Part shown: positions 20,279 to 29,347 of the stretch, one piece after another | Numbering within the stretch: the stretch's first letter is position 1 | Layout of the letters: each line of letters begins with the position of its first letter | NCBI RefSeq assembly: GCF_000485595.1 | Contig: NW_014577200.1 | Coordinates: 231,082-260,554 of the forward strand | Reading direction: 5' to 3' | Length of the DNA stretch: 29,473 nt | DNA from: Priapulus caudatus | Taxonomy: Eukaryota; Priapulida; Priapulimorpha; Priapulimorphida; Priapulidae | Notes under the pieces: model-generated | What the model was told of the DNA's origin: nothing | Database searches by the model: none | Seen by the model: only the letters and a program-made list of their open reading frames with translations | Position numbers and translations under genes: made by a program

Positions 20279-21186
20279 TGGCCCATGATTATGCAATTTT
20301 AACGAATGCTAGAGTAACTGGCACCTTGTGTAGTTAATAAGTACATTACCTTATAGCCAAACGCGTAATTCGTTTGTCGCAATATCATGCTGGTTACTAA
20401 GAAATGTCTAATTGAAATCCACAGTCCACGGAAATCAGTTGACTGACTTGTTTACAGTTTGAAACCCACTACTTCGAAACGGGTGTGATACGATTTATAG
20501 TCCACCGGACATTTTCGCACGCATGCAAAAACGCACGCACGCATGCATTTTCGCTCGCGTCGTACGCCAATGCTAGCGATAGTACAGTACCGTAACTGTA
20601 TCTACGTAACAGTAGCTCTGATTGTAATGAACGTGGAATCCACGTACGAACACGGACGCTCGCTGATAATGAAGTAGGCTGTGTTGGGGGCCAACGCTAT
20701 GGGAGGATCGCGGACTAACCACAGGCACAGACTAAACATGGAAAGCAGACGGGCACTACGCGTATTTTTTACGTATATTGGTCAAACGAATAAACGCTGT
20801 GTCTGAAATTGAAGACATGTGGGTACCCGTTCATTAGCACGCCAGCTGTTATTTACTGTGCCGCCAATACGGAGAATACAGCCAGAGATACATTCTACTA
20901 AGCTCATTAGTCGTATATAAGCATCCGGGACAAACAATTCTCTGCTAAAGCACCCGTAGCACATGTGACGTTGCCTAACCGAATTCGAGGCTATTTTGCT
21001 TGAACCAACGTTTAGCGTTGGCGCCAGCATTACCAGATTTACGGATTTCAATTAGACATTTCTTAGTAATTAGCAGTATATTGGAGCAACTAATATAAAC
21101 GACGTTTTGACTATAAGGGTAATGTTACTTATTAACTACAGAAGGTGCCAGTTACTGTAGCATCGTCAACTGGATAATCAATGGCC
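20279..21186. mobile_element. Inverted-repeat element, 908 bp, arms about 143 bp
   Basis: The left arm 20279-20420 and right arm 21043-21186 are complementary with moderate divergence. Outer ends read GGCCCATGATTATGCA on the left and GGCCATTGATTATCCA as the complement on the right. The arms share TAACTGGCACCTT, GTAGTTAATAAGTA and ACTAAGAAATGTCTAATTGA. The middle (20421-21042) is GC-richer, with GCACGCACGCATGCATTTTC. A minus-strand open frame at 20782-21051 has no recognisable domain. It appears to be a MITE-type element. Confidence 0.82.
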
Positions 21187-21190
21187 TATT

Positions 21191-21855
21191 ATGCCTTTAA
21201 GGCCAAGACACACTGCAGGCGACAGCGACCGACCGTAAACGACAAACGACAATGTCGCGGCGACTGCGCAGCCACACTGGCAGCGAACAACGACCGACCG
21301 AACGACAAAGTTCACCAGCACTCACCAACAGTGCACTCAGTGAGCAACGGCAAAAATACACTCTGCTGCTGCTTTTACAATAATGCGCTAAAAACGCCTC
21401 TATGTCTAACGAGAATATAATAAAGTATATATACGCAGGCCAGCAATTAATTATTATACGCAACCGTAAACAAATATACATGCGCCGCCTGCACGTTTTG
21501 GTTAGTGGGTTCGGGGCCCCACTGTTTCTGACAGGCGGTGGCGAAGTTAGCGCTGGGACCAGTCTACTTCCTGGCCTAGCATTGGTTTATAATGTTTATG
21601 ACGTAAAATGGCCGATGTCACGTGCCGATGGAAACGGCTGTGTGCCATTTTAAAGTGACGCCGCGACAAGTCCCCACTGAACATAGAAACGTTTGCTAAA
21701 TTATTTTGTCGTCGAGGGTCGGAGGATGTCGCCGGTCGTCGTCGCACGTCAGTGTGCAATGGCTCATTAGGAAACATCAGTTTCTAATTTTCTGAAAAAG
21801 TCGTTTGTCGTACGGCGTCGTTGTCCGCTGCAGCTGTGTATTGGCTTTATGGCAT
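21191..21855. mobile_element. Inverted-repeat element, 665 bp, terminal arms about 57 bp
   Basis: The left arm 21191-21250 and the complement of the right arm 21800-21855 share ATGCC, AAGCCAA/AGGCCAA, CACAGCTGCAG/CACACTGCAG, and GACAAACGAC at the inner edge. Further in, CACACTGGCAGCG...CGACCGACCG is matched by CACACTGACGTGCGACG...CGACCGGCGAC on the complement. The interior is GC-rich, and an ATGGCCGATG start runs only 14 codons. It abuts the element at 20279-21186. Confidence 0.65.
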
Positions 21856-22219
21856 TGACATTCTTGCATCCTGATTTTTTCTATCGCGCAGATCATACAC
21901 ACTCCCAGCAATATACGGGGCTACAATTGTACAACTACAATATTTTTTACAATATTTCAGGCGGTTGTTTCGAAACTGTTGTTTAAAGCTGCAATGTAGA
22001 TCATTTGCATCATTTTATTTGAGGTGTGCATATGTATATGAATACCTGCATCCGTTCTGCAGGTGACTAATAACAATTTTCTGTGGTTTCCTCATGGTAA
22101 TCACATGTCGGTCTTATAATAATATTCGAGACCAATACGTAATAATATTGCATTTTGTTGGATTTGCTTGGACACTGGTGACCAAATTTAGTGAATGTTT
22201 AACTATGTATGTTTTTTAG

Positions 22220-22405
22220 GACAATCATTATATTGGATTACCATTGGATAGAGTTGCCTGCAACCATGTTTTCCAGTGGGCGCTGAGCTACCAGCAAACT
22301 AAAGACGAACCTGAGACTATCAAAAAGTCGACTAAAACTACTAGCGAAAAAGAAAACAGACTTACTCAAAGAAGCGGAGACGGGAAATTGCGATTATTTT
22401 ATCAG
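22220..22405 (+). CDS. Candidate orphan internal exon, 62 codons, phase 0-0, family unknown
   Basis: An open frame is bounded by a T-run acceptor (GTTTTTTAG) and a strong donor (CAG|GTATGC). It is exactly 186 bp and in phase at both ends. The peptide begins DNHYIGLPLDRVACNHVFQW and continues as a Lys, Thr and Glu-rich hydrophilic stretch ending KLRLFYQ. I do not recognise the family. No neighbouring exon could be joined: the element at 20279-21855 lies before it and a palindromic element starts 44 bp after it. It may be an exon of a gene with long introns, or a fragment carried by a transposon. Confidence 0.4.
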
Positions 22406-22448
22406 GTATGCAATGTATGCGTATATTAGTAATGTATGTAATATAAGC

Positions 22449-23162
22449 AAGTAAATAATAGGGAAGGAGTGTGACTTAATAACAAAGGGAAATTTGTCAT
22501 TTACTAGCCTTAGAATACCTACGATTTACTACGCCGTAACTCAAGCACACTTGAGCTCAAACCATACACAGTACATTCGCCTAGCATCGTGCGAAGTCGT
22601 TTCCTTGTATACATCCCGCAATCGCGATTTACAGACTAAACGACGACACGATTCTGCATTCTGTCCAACAAACCGAATCCATAACCCGCCTAACTTGAAA
22701 CAAAAAGCAGCTACTAACGACTCTTGCGCCCTGCGTGCGATGCCGCGTGTGGCTCGCTGGCGAGATTGGAGCTGAGCTGCTGCTGTGATTGCAGTGGGCG
22801 CGTGGCGTGGTGGGCATACCAGCTGTAAATAGTTCAAAGATTAGCTCGCTGGTGTTGCGTCGATGTCCAATCTCCAGCGAGCCACACCACATTGCGAGGG
22901 GCCAAGAGTTATTTCAAGTTAGGCGGTTATGGATTCGGTTTGCTGCAACAGAATGGAGATCGTGTCATACGTTTAGTCTGTATCTCCGGATTGCGGGTGT
23001 ATACGAGGAAACGATTTCGCAGATGCTAGGCGAATGTCTGTGTACGATTTGAGCTCAAGTTGGTTGAGGTACGCGTAGTAAATCGTAGGTATCTTAAGGC
23101 TAGTAAATGACGAATTTCCCTTGTTTATTGAAGTCACCACTCCTGTCGCCTATTATCTACTT
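22449..23162. mobile_element. Palindromic element, 714 bp, arms about 300 bp
   Basis: The left arm 22449-22770 matches the complement of the right arm 22866-23162. Outer ends read AAGTAAATAATAGG and CCTATTATCTACTT. Shared segments are GTCATTTACTAGCCTTA, ACCTACGATTTACTACGC, CGAATCCATAACC and GTGGCTCGCTGG. The 95-bp spacer is unrelated to the arms. Arms differ by many small indels, so it is older than the 10302-10948 hairpin. The overlapping open frames on both strands mirror each other and are artefacts. Confidence 0.88.
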
Positions 23163-23170
23163 CTGGTCAT

Positions 23171-23960
23171 ATATATATATATATCAAGAGTACCATAATA
23201 GAGAAGAGTATGACACCGTTTAACAGCGTTTTGCCATGGTTTTCATTGTAAATATTCTAATCAATATGTGCATAATATATTCAAACTTACCGCTGTTTTT
23301 GTCTATGATTCTCCCTTAATCATATGCAACCACCAATTTACCTGAAATCGTATTGTGTTCTTCAAAAAAAGTTCTTTGAATACGACACGGTTTCACACAG
23401 TTTTCACAAATGAGCGCATGTTTTTGGCGCATGTTTATTATGGGATTAGTGTTCTATTGTCTATGACGGAACGCTGGGGGGCTGCTGGGGAGATTAGGCA
23501 TAGAATTGTATTCAGCGTTAGCGTTTCCAGCGTGCTAAAAATAAATGTGTGCTCACGGCGAGCTAGCAGCTGATTTTAGCTGCGTTGACATCGTGTTCCT
23601 CGATGATAAGGAAGCGAAACAAGTGCTGTTACTGTGCTTACCTAATATCCAGAACAGCCCCAGCATCCTGTCAGTTACAACCTGAACCTGGTTCTGCCGC
23701 CGCCATATCAACATGAGCCGAATGATGCGCTCATTTGTAAAAACTGTGAAACCGTGTCGTATTCAAGAACTTTTTGAGAACACATATGATTTTCAGGTAA
23801 ATTGTGTGTGTCATATGATTAAGGGAGAATCATAGACAAAACAACGGTAAGTTTGAATATATTTATCCACATATTGATAGATATTTACACGTTGAAAACT
23901 ATGCAAAACGGTGTCATACTCTTCTCTATTATTTACTCTTGATATAAATATATATATATA
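23171..23960. mobile_element. Palindromic element inserted in a TA tract, arms about 250 bp
   Basis: The left arm (from about 23185 to 23437) is complementary to the right arm (about 23710 to 23945). Shared segments are AGAGAAGAGTATGACACCGTTT, CTATGATTCTCCCTTAATCATATG, and ACAAATGAGCGCAT, the first two differing by no base in the portions compared. Both outer ends run into (TA)n, so the element may target TA. The unique centre (23438-23709) is GC-richer. From 23713 the right arm reads ATGAGCCGAATGATGCG and continues open to CAG|GTAAAT, a possible captured exon fragment. Confidence 0.8.
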
Positions 23961-23997
23961 TATATTATATATTAATATATATATATATATATATATC
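23945..23997. repeat. (TA)n microsatellite
   Basis: Nearly pure TA with a few phase breaks, forming the right flank of the preceding palindromic element. Confidence 0.95.
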
Positions 23998-24720
23998 CAG
24001 GGTTTCTTATGACATAAAGAGGCACGTGCGGCACCCGTCTGTCAATTTAACTCTGCCGTTGGAAAATGTTCTTGCATTTACTGATAAGTATATCCTGTAT
24101 CTATATACCTATAAGTATATTGATCAATACATCCTGTATTTGAATCCATCATGCGCCGTCTTTTTCCCCAAAACTGGCCATTACTTGCCAGGGTTCGACA
24201 CTAAGCTAGTCCGTTAGTCCGAGACTAGTAAAAAACCAGAAGAGACTAGTAGATTCCCATAGTTAGTCCGGCGGCGACTAGTCTTATATTTTCCCCGTCC
24301 TCACCACCCCAAGTTTCCATCGATTTTACCAGCGGCAGCGTCTCTCAACAAGAATCAAAACGAGGTATATATAACTCATTCCCATTAACAAGTTTTCCTT
24401 GTTAGAACACTCTAGTACAAGTAGACGCTAGCACGCTCTGCACGCCCTAAGCAGCTAGACCCTACGGCAGTATAACATTGTTAAACAATCGGGGCCACGA
24501 ACAGTCTAGCAATCGATCGCTGAACAGTAGCTGTTGACACTAAAACAAACGGTCTGATTGTAGAAATGACGCAACTAATCAGTTTATAGGCTCTCGTATT
24601 TACATCGCAACCACATCGCATGCGTGTGTTATTGAAGCAGTCCATACAATAGTAGTTGAGCTAATAGTAGGTACATCCTTATCCAATAGTATAATAATTT
24701 ATACTAACATCAAGGTAGTT

Positions 24721-24876
24721 ATGTGGAAGTATTTGGACGGCGCTGCGCCTCCACCTCCACACGTAAATCGGCAGGAGGAGAAATTAGATGGCCAGCGTGT
24801 CTATGATAAGACAGCACCATGCCTGTTCACGAAACAGTGGGGGCCCACAGTGACTCCAGAACTGAGATTTAAATGA
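24721..24876 (+). pseudogene. Possible N-terminal fragment of hAT transposase (51 codons)
   Basis: ATG at 24721 opens MWKYLDGAAPPPPHVNRQEE and ends in TGA at 24874-24876, 28 bp before the large repeat. A short N-terminus followed by YDKTAPCLFTKQW suits the region before a BED/TTF-type zinc finger in hAT proteins. That reading rests mainly on position inside the element. The zinc-finger region expected next is replaced by repeat sequence. Confidence 0.35.
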
Positions 24877-24903
24877 TGTGTGGCGATCAAAAGAGGTGAT
24901 GAA

Positions 24904-26139
24904 AGTGCACACGCACGCACACACGCACGTGTACGTGCACACGCACGCACAACGTGTACGTGCAACACGCACGCACGCACGCACGCACGTGCACACGCAA
25001 CGCACGCACACACGTGTTACGTGCCCACGCACGCACAGTGTACGTGCCACGGCACGCGCGCACGTGTACGTGCACACGATCCACCACACATGTACGTGAC
25101 ACGCACGCACAGCACACACGTGTACGTGCCCACGCACGCACGTGTACATGCACGCGCGCACGTGTACGTGCACACGCATCCACGCACACACATGTACGTG
25201 CTGACGTACGCACGTACGTGTACATGCCACACGCACGCAGGTACGTGTACCTGCACACGCACGAACACACACGCACGCACGCCCAATGTACGTGCATACG
25301 CACGCACGCACGCCGCACGTGTACGTGACACACGCACGCACACACGCCACGCACGCACAACACACGCACATGTACGTGCCTATGCACGCACGCATGTGTA
25401 CGTGCACACACGCACGCACACAACGTGTACGGTGCCTATGCACGTGCGCACGCACACACGCACGTGTACGTGCACACGCAGGCGCACACACGCACGGTAC
25501 GCACGTGCACACGCACGACACACGTGTACGTGCCCACGCACGCGGTGTACGTGGCACACGCATCCACGACACGCAACATGTAACGTGCACACGCAACGCC
25601 AGCATACACGTGTACGTGCACGCTGCGCACACGCATCCCCACACACATGTACGTGCTGACGTAGCACGTACGTGTACATGCACACGCACGCAGGCACGTG
25701 TACTGCACAACGCCATGTACACACACCGCAGCCACGCACATGTGCGTGCAGTACGCACGCACGCGCCGCAGTGACGCACGCCCGCACGTGTACGTGCACA
25801 CGCAGGACACACACACACACACGCACACGCACATGTACGTGCTATGCACGCACGCATGCTGTTACGTGCACACGCCATGCACGCCACAACGTGTACGTGC
25901 CCCGCACGTGTACGTGCACACGCAGCCACACACGTGTACGTGCCTCATGCACGCACGGCACGTGTACGCGCACACGCACGCACACACGTGTACGTGCACA
26001 CCAGCATACACGGGTACGTGCCCACTAACGCACGTGGCACCACGCACGCACGTGTACGTGTCAGCACGCTGTACGTGCGCAACGCGCACGCACGGCACCA
26101 AGTGTACGTGCACATGCACGCAAGCGTACGTGTCGTGCA
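24904..26139. repeat. 1.2-kb alternating purine-pyrimidine tandem repeat (CACGCACGCACACACGTGTACGTG type)
   Basis: Irregular units of about 25-55 bp combine CACGCACGCA stretches with an ACGTGTACGTGC core that recurs dozens of times. Almost every base alternates purine and pyrimidine (CA, CG, TG steps), with occasional single-base indels or CC/AA breaks. The large open frames here (up to 381 codons, Cys/Val/Arg-rich or His/Thr/Arg-rich) come from the low stop content of the repeat and are not genes. Confidence 0.97.
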
Positions 26140-26229
26140 GATCAGCTTTCTCCCAGATGTCTTTGCACCTCTACTTTGCAACTCTGATTTCAATTCATTT
26201 ATGGTTTTCCCTTCGTACTAGACCCATTG

Positions 26230-26560
26230 TTTAGCAATGATACGGACAGTGCACGCGCCCCATCTACTTCAGCGATTAGTAAATGGCGCACCCTATTAGA
26301 CAATGCACATGCTATTGGAAAACAACGGCGGCCCATACACGATTACGTCATGCCAGCTTGACAGGCCAAGGGGTTAGATGTCGCAGCACTTACCTCACCG
26401 ACAAGGCTTGCCAGAGGTTCATTATGACGATAGCCCGATACAAGGCGCCACGGGAACAGTTTGCTAGCTATAAATGAGGCCAAATTCCTTACTGTGATAT
26501 AAGTGACGGATCCACAGATTCCTCATCACAGGAAGCCGAAATTTTCTTGTCGAATTAAAA
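26230..26560 (+). pseudogene. Frameshifted hAT transposase remnant (ZNF862/KIAA1586-like)
   Basis: Pieces of one protein appear in successive frames. They are SKWRTLLDNAHAIGKQRRPI and HDYVM (26230-26357, stop after), TYLTDKACQRFIMTIARYK (within 26283-26477), AINEAKFLTVI (about 26468-26500) and SDGSTDSSSQEAEIFLSN (about 26502-26557). In hAT-derived ZNF862/KIAA1586-type proteins I recall the same order: a histidine- or asparagine-rich HN/KxxRP block, a YxxDKACxxF block, then AKFxSVxxDGSTDSS. At least two frameshifts and one stop make it non-functional. The catalytic and C-terminal dimerisation regions are absent downstream. Confidence 0.6.
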
Positions 26561-26909
26561 TTTTATTTAATTTAAATTTAAATTTTATGATTCCAGTATC
26601 AAAGTTACATGTGATTTTATTACAATTGAATGTCTTTTACAAAACCTTCTTCGGGGACACCTTTTGTACCTTGGAGAGCGACCCCCTGTACCCCTAGCAG
26701 AAGGGGGCTCCACCCTCCTACCCCACCTACTCCTGGCAAATCACAATGCTCGTCGCTCTGCGCCTCAGTAAGAGTCCTTCGGCAGGACTAGTAGAATCTT
26801 GGAAGGACTAGTAGATTTTTTCTTTTACTAGTCTGTGGACTACATGAACTAACAATGGTTAGTGTCTACCTGCTTCCTCTGTCTAATTTTCCCTCAGAAG
26901 AAACCCTTG

Positions 26910-26910
<1 letters not shown>

Positions 26911-26943
<33 letters not shown>

Positions 26944-26962
26944 TATATACATTATATATAAT
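26911..26962. repeat. (TA)n microsatellite
   Basis: TA runs with one G interruption, followed by ATTATATATAATATATC. Confidence 0.95.
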
Positions 26963-26980
26963 ATATCTTTAATATATATA

Positions 26981-27248
26981 CAGTGTTTTCGCTGGCCAAA
27001 AACGTCTGTGATGTGGTAAAAATTTGTTGGTGTCTGCACGTTTCTAGGTCCTAGCAAAGCGAGCACTGGAGGTGCAGGTGCTCAAAATTTGTGAAAAAAT
27101 GGTGCAATTTGGTGCATTCTAATCTATTCTGAACACATTGTATGAGATTTTCGTCAGCAAGGCGGTGTTTTGGACAAATTTCTGTGTGGCGGCTGAGAAT
27201 TTGAGCGAGGCGGCCCGCCTCGCTTGTGTCGTGCAGGAGAAACACTAA
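26981..27248. mobile_element. Short hAT-type MITE (about 268 bp)
   Basis: The left end CAGTGTTTTCGCTGGCC is mirrored by GGAGAAACACT at 27237-27247. CAGTGTTT at the tip is common in hAT MITEs. The interior repeats GGTGCAATTTGGTGCA and GAGGTGCAGGTGC, and contains GCGAGGCGGCCCGCCTCGC (a hairpin with GCGAGGCGG / CCGCCTCGC arms). It is inserted beside a TA tract and has no coding content. Confidence 0.5.
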
Positions 27249-27349
27249 TTAATAAATATAATGTGTAGTAGTAATAATAGGCATGCACTCATGTGCACTC
27301 AGCTATTTTGTGAGGCACTAGAAGGCATTAGCTTACAAATGATTAGTAC

Positions 27350-27496
27350 CTCATCCAGATGAGACGGGATACCAGAGAAGTGTTGCCGAAAGGAGGTGTT
27401 GATCCTATAACCGCTGAGCGGAGATCTTGCTCGCAGTTCTGCGGCAAGGCGCACGCAACCGCGGCAACGTCCTACGACAGTATGCAGCGCTGGCAG
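27350..27496 (-). CDS. Weak candidate exon, 49 codons, family unknown
   Basis: On the minus strand an open stretch from acceptor CCATAG to donor GAG|GTACTA is 147 bp, phase 0-0. Its peptide ends YRINTSFRQHFSGIPSHLDE. The stretch is GC-richer than its surroundings. No adjoining exon was found and no domain is recognised. Just upstream an alternative frame has a Kozak-like ATGG (about 27518), so a first exon in another frame is also possible. Confidence 0.2.
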
Positions 27497-27546
27497 CTAT
27501 GGATCCGTGCGCCGAATCCATAGCAAATCGGACCATATGCATTTTG

Positions 27547-27577
27547 TATTTTATCAAATGCAAAATTTGATAAAATA
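27547..27577. repeat. Perfect 12-bp-arm hairpin
   Basis: TATTTTATCAAA and TTTGATAAAATA are separated by 7 bases. Immediately upstream a second inverted repeat GCTATGGAT / ATCCATAGC lies at about 27496-27525. Confidence 0.85.
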
Positions 27578-28469
27578 GTGATAGGAAATAGTACGCAAAT
27601 TGTGCGCCCAGTTACCTCTTTTAAATAATACGCTGTTTAAGAATCGCCATTCGTTGCATTTCCCCGGAGCTCCACCCACTTTAAAAATAGTGTTAGCATT
27701 GTGGCAGTGGTATCCTGAGTGTACGAACGAGTTCGTATTTTGATTTTCGATTTTCGGTGACAGCAGTAAGGCGAAAGTGCAGCATTTCAATACAGCTTAC
27801 TTCATTAGCATTATATATAGTACGTAATCATTTCCTGAGAGGTTCTTTTTGTATATATATGAACAATTAAGACATCTGCTATCTCTCTCATCTATGTGAC
27901 CTTGCCTTATATCATATGCACCCCTAGTCCGCAAATGCAGATGTTATAACTTCGCTTTGCTAATGTGAGGGTGCGGGTTTATCATCACCCCCATTACTGC
28001 GGTCTGCGTCGGCTCCGACTAATGCACCCCTACCACTACAATCTCCCACTGCCATTGTCATTGTCAGTATCAGGAACTAGGTAGAGTAAATTGCTTGCTA
28101 TATAAGCAGGGGTTGTCTAGCATAGGGGTATTGTAACCCTAGCAATACCGTTTCTTGGAACATGGAACATGGAACATTTATATAAACGTAATAGCTATAA
28201 TAAATATAAGGAGGGACAACGAATAAAAAAACTGGACAGGAGACAACCACAGGTTATTGAAACCAGAGTTAGATTATGTACGGAAAATACTGGTGACTAG
28301 AAACACTAACATCTAGAGAACTAGAGGCGGCATTAATAATCTCCTTTTCTCTAGATAAACCCCGCACCTCGTAGAATCGAGTGCCTTGTGAAATACAAGA
28401 GAGGGTACCAAGATACAAGATGCAAGATACAAGGGTGATACAATTGTATGCACACCTACGAATACTTCT
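27578..28469. other. Non-coding stretch, no supported gene
   Basis: AT-rich DNA with a short copy of repeat family Y (28132-28160), then a triplicated GGAACAT unit (28157-28177) and a run of AGATACAAG repeats near 28408-28435. No open frame or RNA gene is supported. Confidence 0.5.
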
Positions 28470-28795
28470 ATTACTTACTATTAGTATTAGTATTGCTACA
28501 AGTACATGTTACAATAATTACTAGTAGTAGTAGTACTACTATTAGTACTAGCACTACTGCCACTATTGACTAGTACTAGTACTAGTTACTACTAGTACTA
28601 CTAGACTACTAGCTGCAAGAAACGGTATTGCTAGGGTTAGAATACCTCTATATTGACGTTAGTGACACAGCCTGGTCGGGTTACTAGACTAAGTACTAGA
28701 CTAAGTACTAGACTAAGTTACTACTATAGTACTAGAGCTACTATTACTAATACTAATACTATATAGTATAGTACTACAGCTAGTACTACTACTAG
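28470..28795. repeat. TAG/TAC triplet tracts enclosing repeat family Y
   Basis: Two triplet tracts (about 28470-28612 and 28675-28795) built of CTAGTA, TACTAG and ATTAGTATTAGTATTG units. The second includes three copies of ACTAGACTAAGT (28682-28718). The inverse family Y copy 28617-28684 lies between them, and a mutated one follows at 28797-28828. The same triplet composition is found at 19955-20228. Confidence 0.85.
28617..28684 (-). repeat. Dispersed repeat family Y, inverted copy
   Basis: Reverse complement of 17537-17607 over nearly its whole length, with a few substitutions and a short AGAGGT-type insertion in the middle. Confidence 0.85.
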
Positions 28796-28954
28796 CTGCA
28801 AGAAATGGTCTTTGCTAGGGTTAGAAGACCTGTGTAAACACAATTTTGTTACAAGTGTAGTCGAGTAAACAACACCGACGCAAGCATTCCCAATACGCAT
28901 AGCGAGCGCTGACGCGTTAACGGAAAAAATATTCGCCAATGCTATGCATATAGC

Positions 28955-29293
28955 CTCATTACGCCATCTATCGCACGCCATATGTACTACACTGATGTAC
29001 ACTCATGTACAGTGATGTGAAAAAAATAGCAAAAGTGTGTTTTTTACAAGAAACAAAGCGCGCCGAATAGCCAAAAATTTTGTATGAGCATTTCTAGCAA
29101 ATGTCTAGCTACCTGGGTAGTGAAAGCCATCCTGCAATGGTGACAACTGCTGAACGCACCGATAATAGGGCTTTCGCCTATACCCAAAGGGACCTTGGAA
29201 AGGTGTTGGAAAAAGTGTAGCGAAGTTGTGATAGTCTGCCGCTACGCGGCGTTTTCCGCGCTTCGCGCGGATGTCCGGCTGCAGATCGTCTAG
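28955..29293. repeat. Dispersed repeat family X, copy 2
   Basis: Same orientation as 8080-8416. It keeps ACGCCATCTATCGCACGCCA, AAAGCGCGCC, the CCGCGCTTCGCGCGG hairpin and GGCTGCAGATCGTCTAG at the end. The minus strand reads PDIRAKRGKRRVAA, then GYRRKPYYR, then a stop near 29110. The GC hairpin about 24 bases before CTAG recalls a Helitron end, but the distance is too long and CTAG is not shared by copy 1 (TCGAG), so that class is not assigned. Confidence 0.75.
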
Positions 29294-29347
29294 GGGCTGT
29301 ATTCTTGTCTACATTTACCTAGTCTAAGTAAGCTTTATCATTCTGTC

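Larger units (their letters stand above)
24189..26872 (+). mobile_element. Degenerate hAT-like DNA transposon, 2.7 kb
   Basis: The left end CAGGGTTCGACACTAA (24189-24204) is mirrored at 26859-26872 by TTAGTGTCTACCTG, and CAGGG at the tip is typical of hAT ends. Subterminal copies of GACTAGTA recur in both orientations: 24223-24256 and 24282 on the left, 26787-26833 on the right. Remnants of a hAT-type transposase lie inside (24721-24876 and 26230-26560). The flanking octamers TTACTTGC and CTTCCTCT do not match, so either the right end is misplaced or the element is rearranged. About 1.2 kb of the interior is an expanded CA/CG repeat. Confidence 0.6.

Noticed and set aside
20782-21051. 89-codon minus-strand frame inside the inverted-repeat element
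   Set aside because: No recognisable transposase or domain; it overlaps only the inner end of the right arm by a few bases. Kept as part of the element, not as a gene.
22541-23052. Overlapping 87-98-codon frames on both strands
   Set aside because: They are mirror images arising from the palindromic arms at 22449-23162, with no recognisable domain.
24784-25929. 381-codon minus-strand open frame, Cys/Ala/Arg/Val-rich, plus several others in the same tract
   Set aside because: All frames on both strands are open because the CA/CG repeat lacks stop triplets. The peptides are periodic translations of the repeat.
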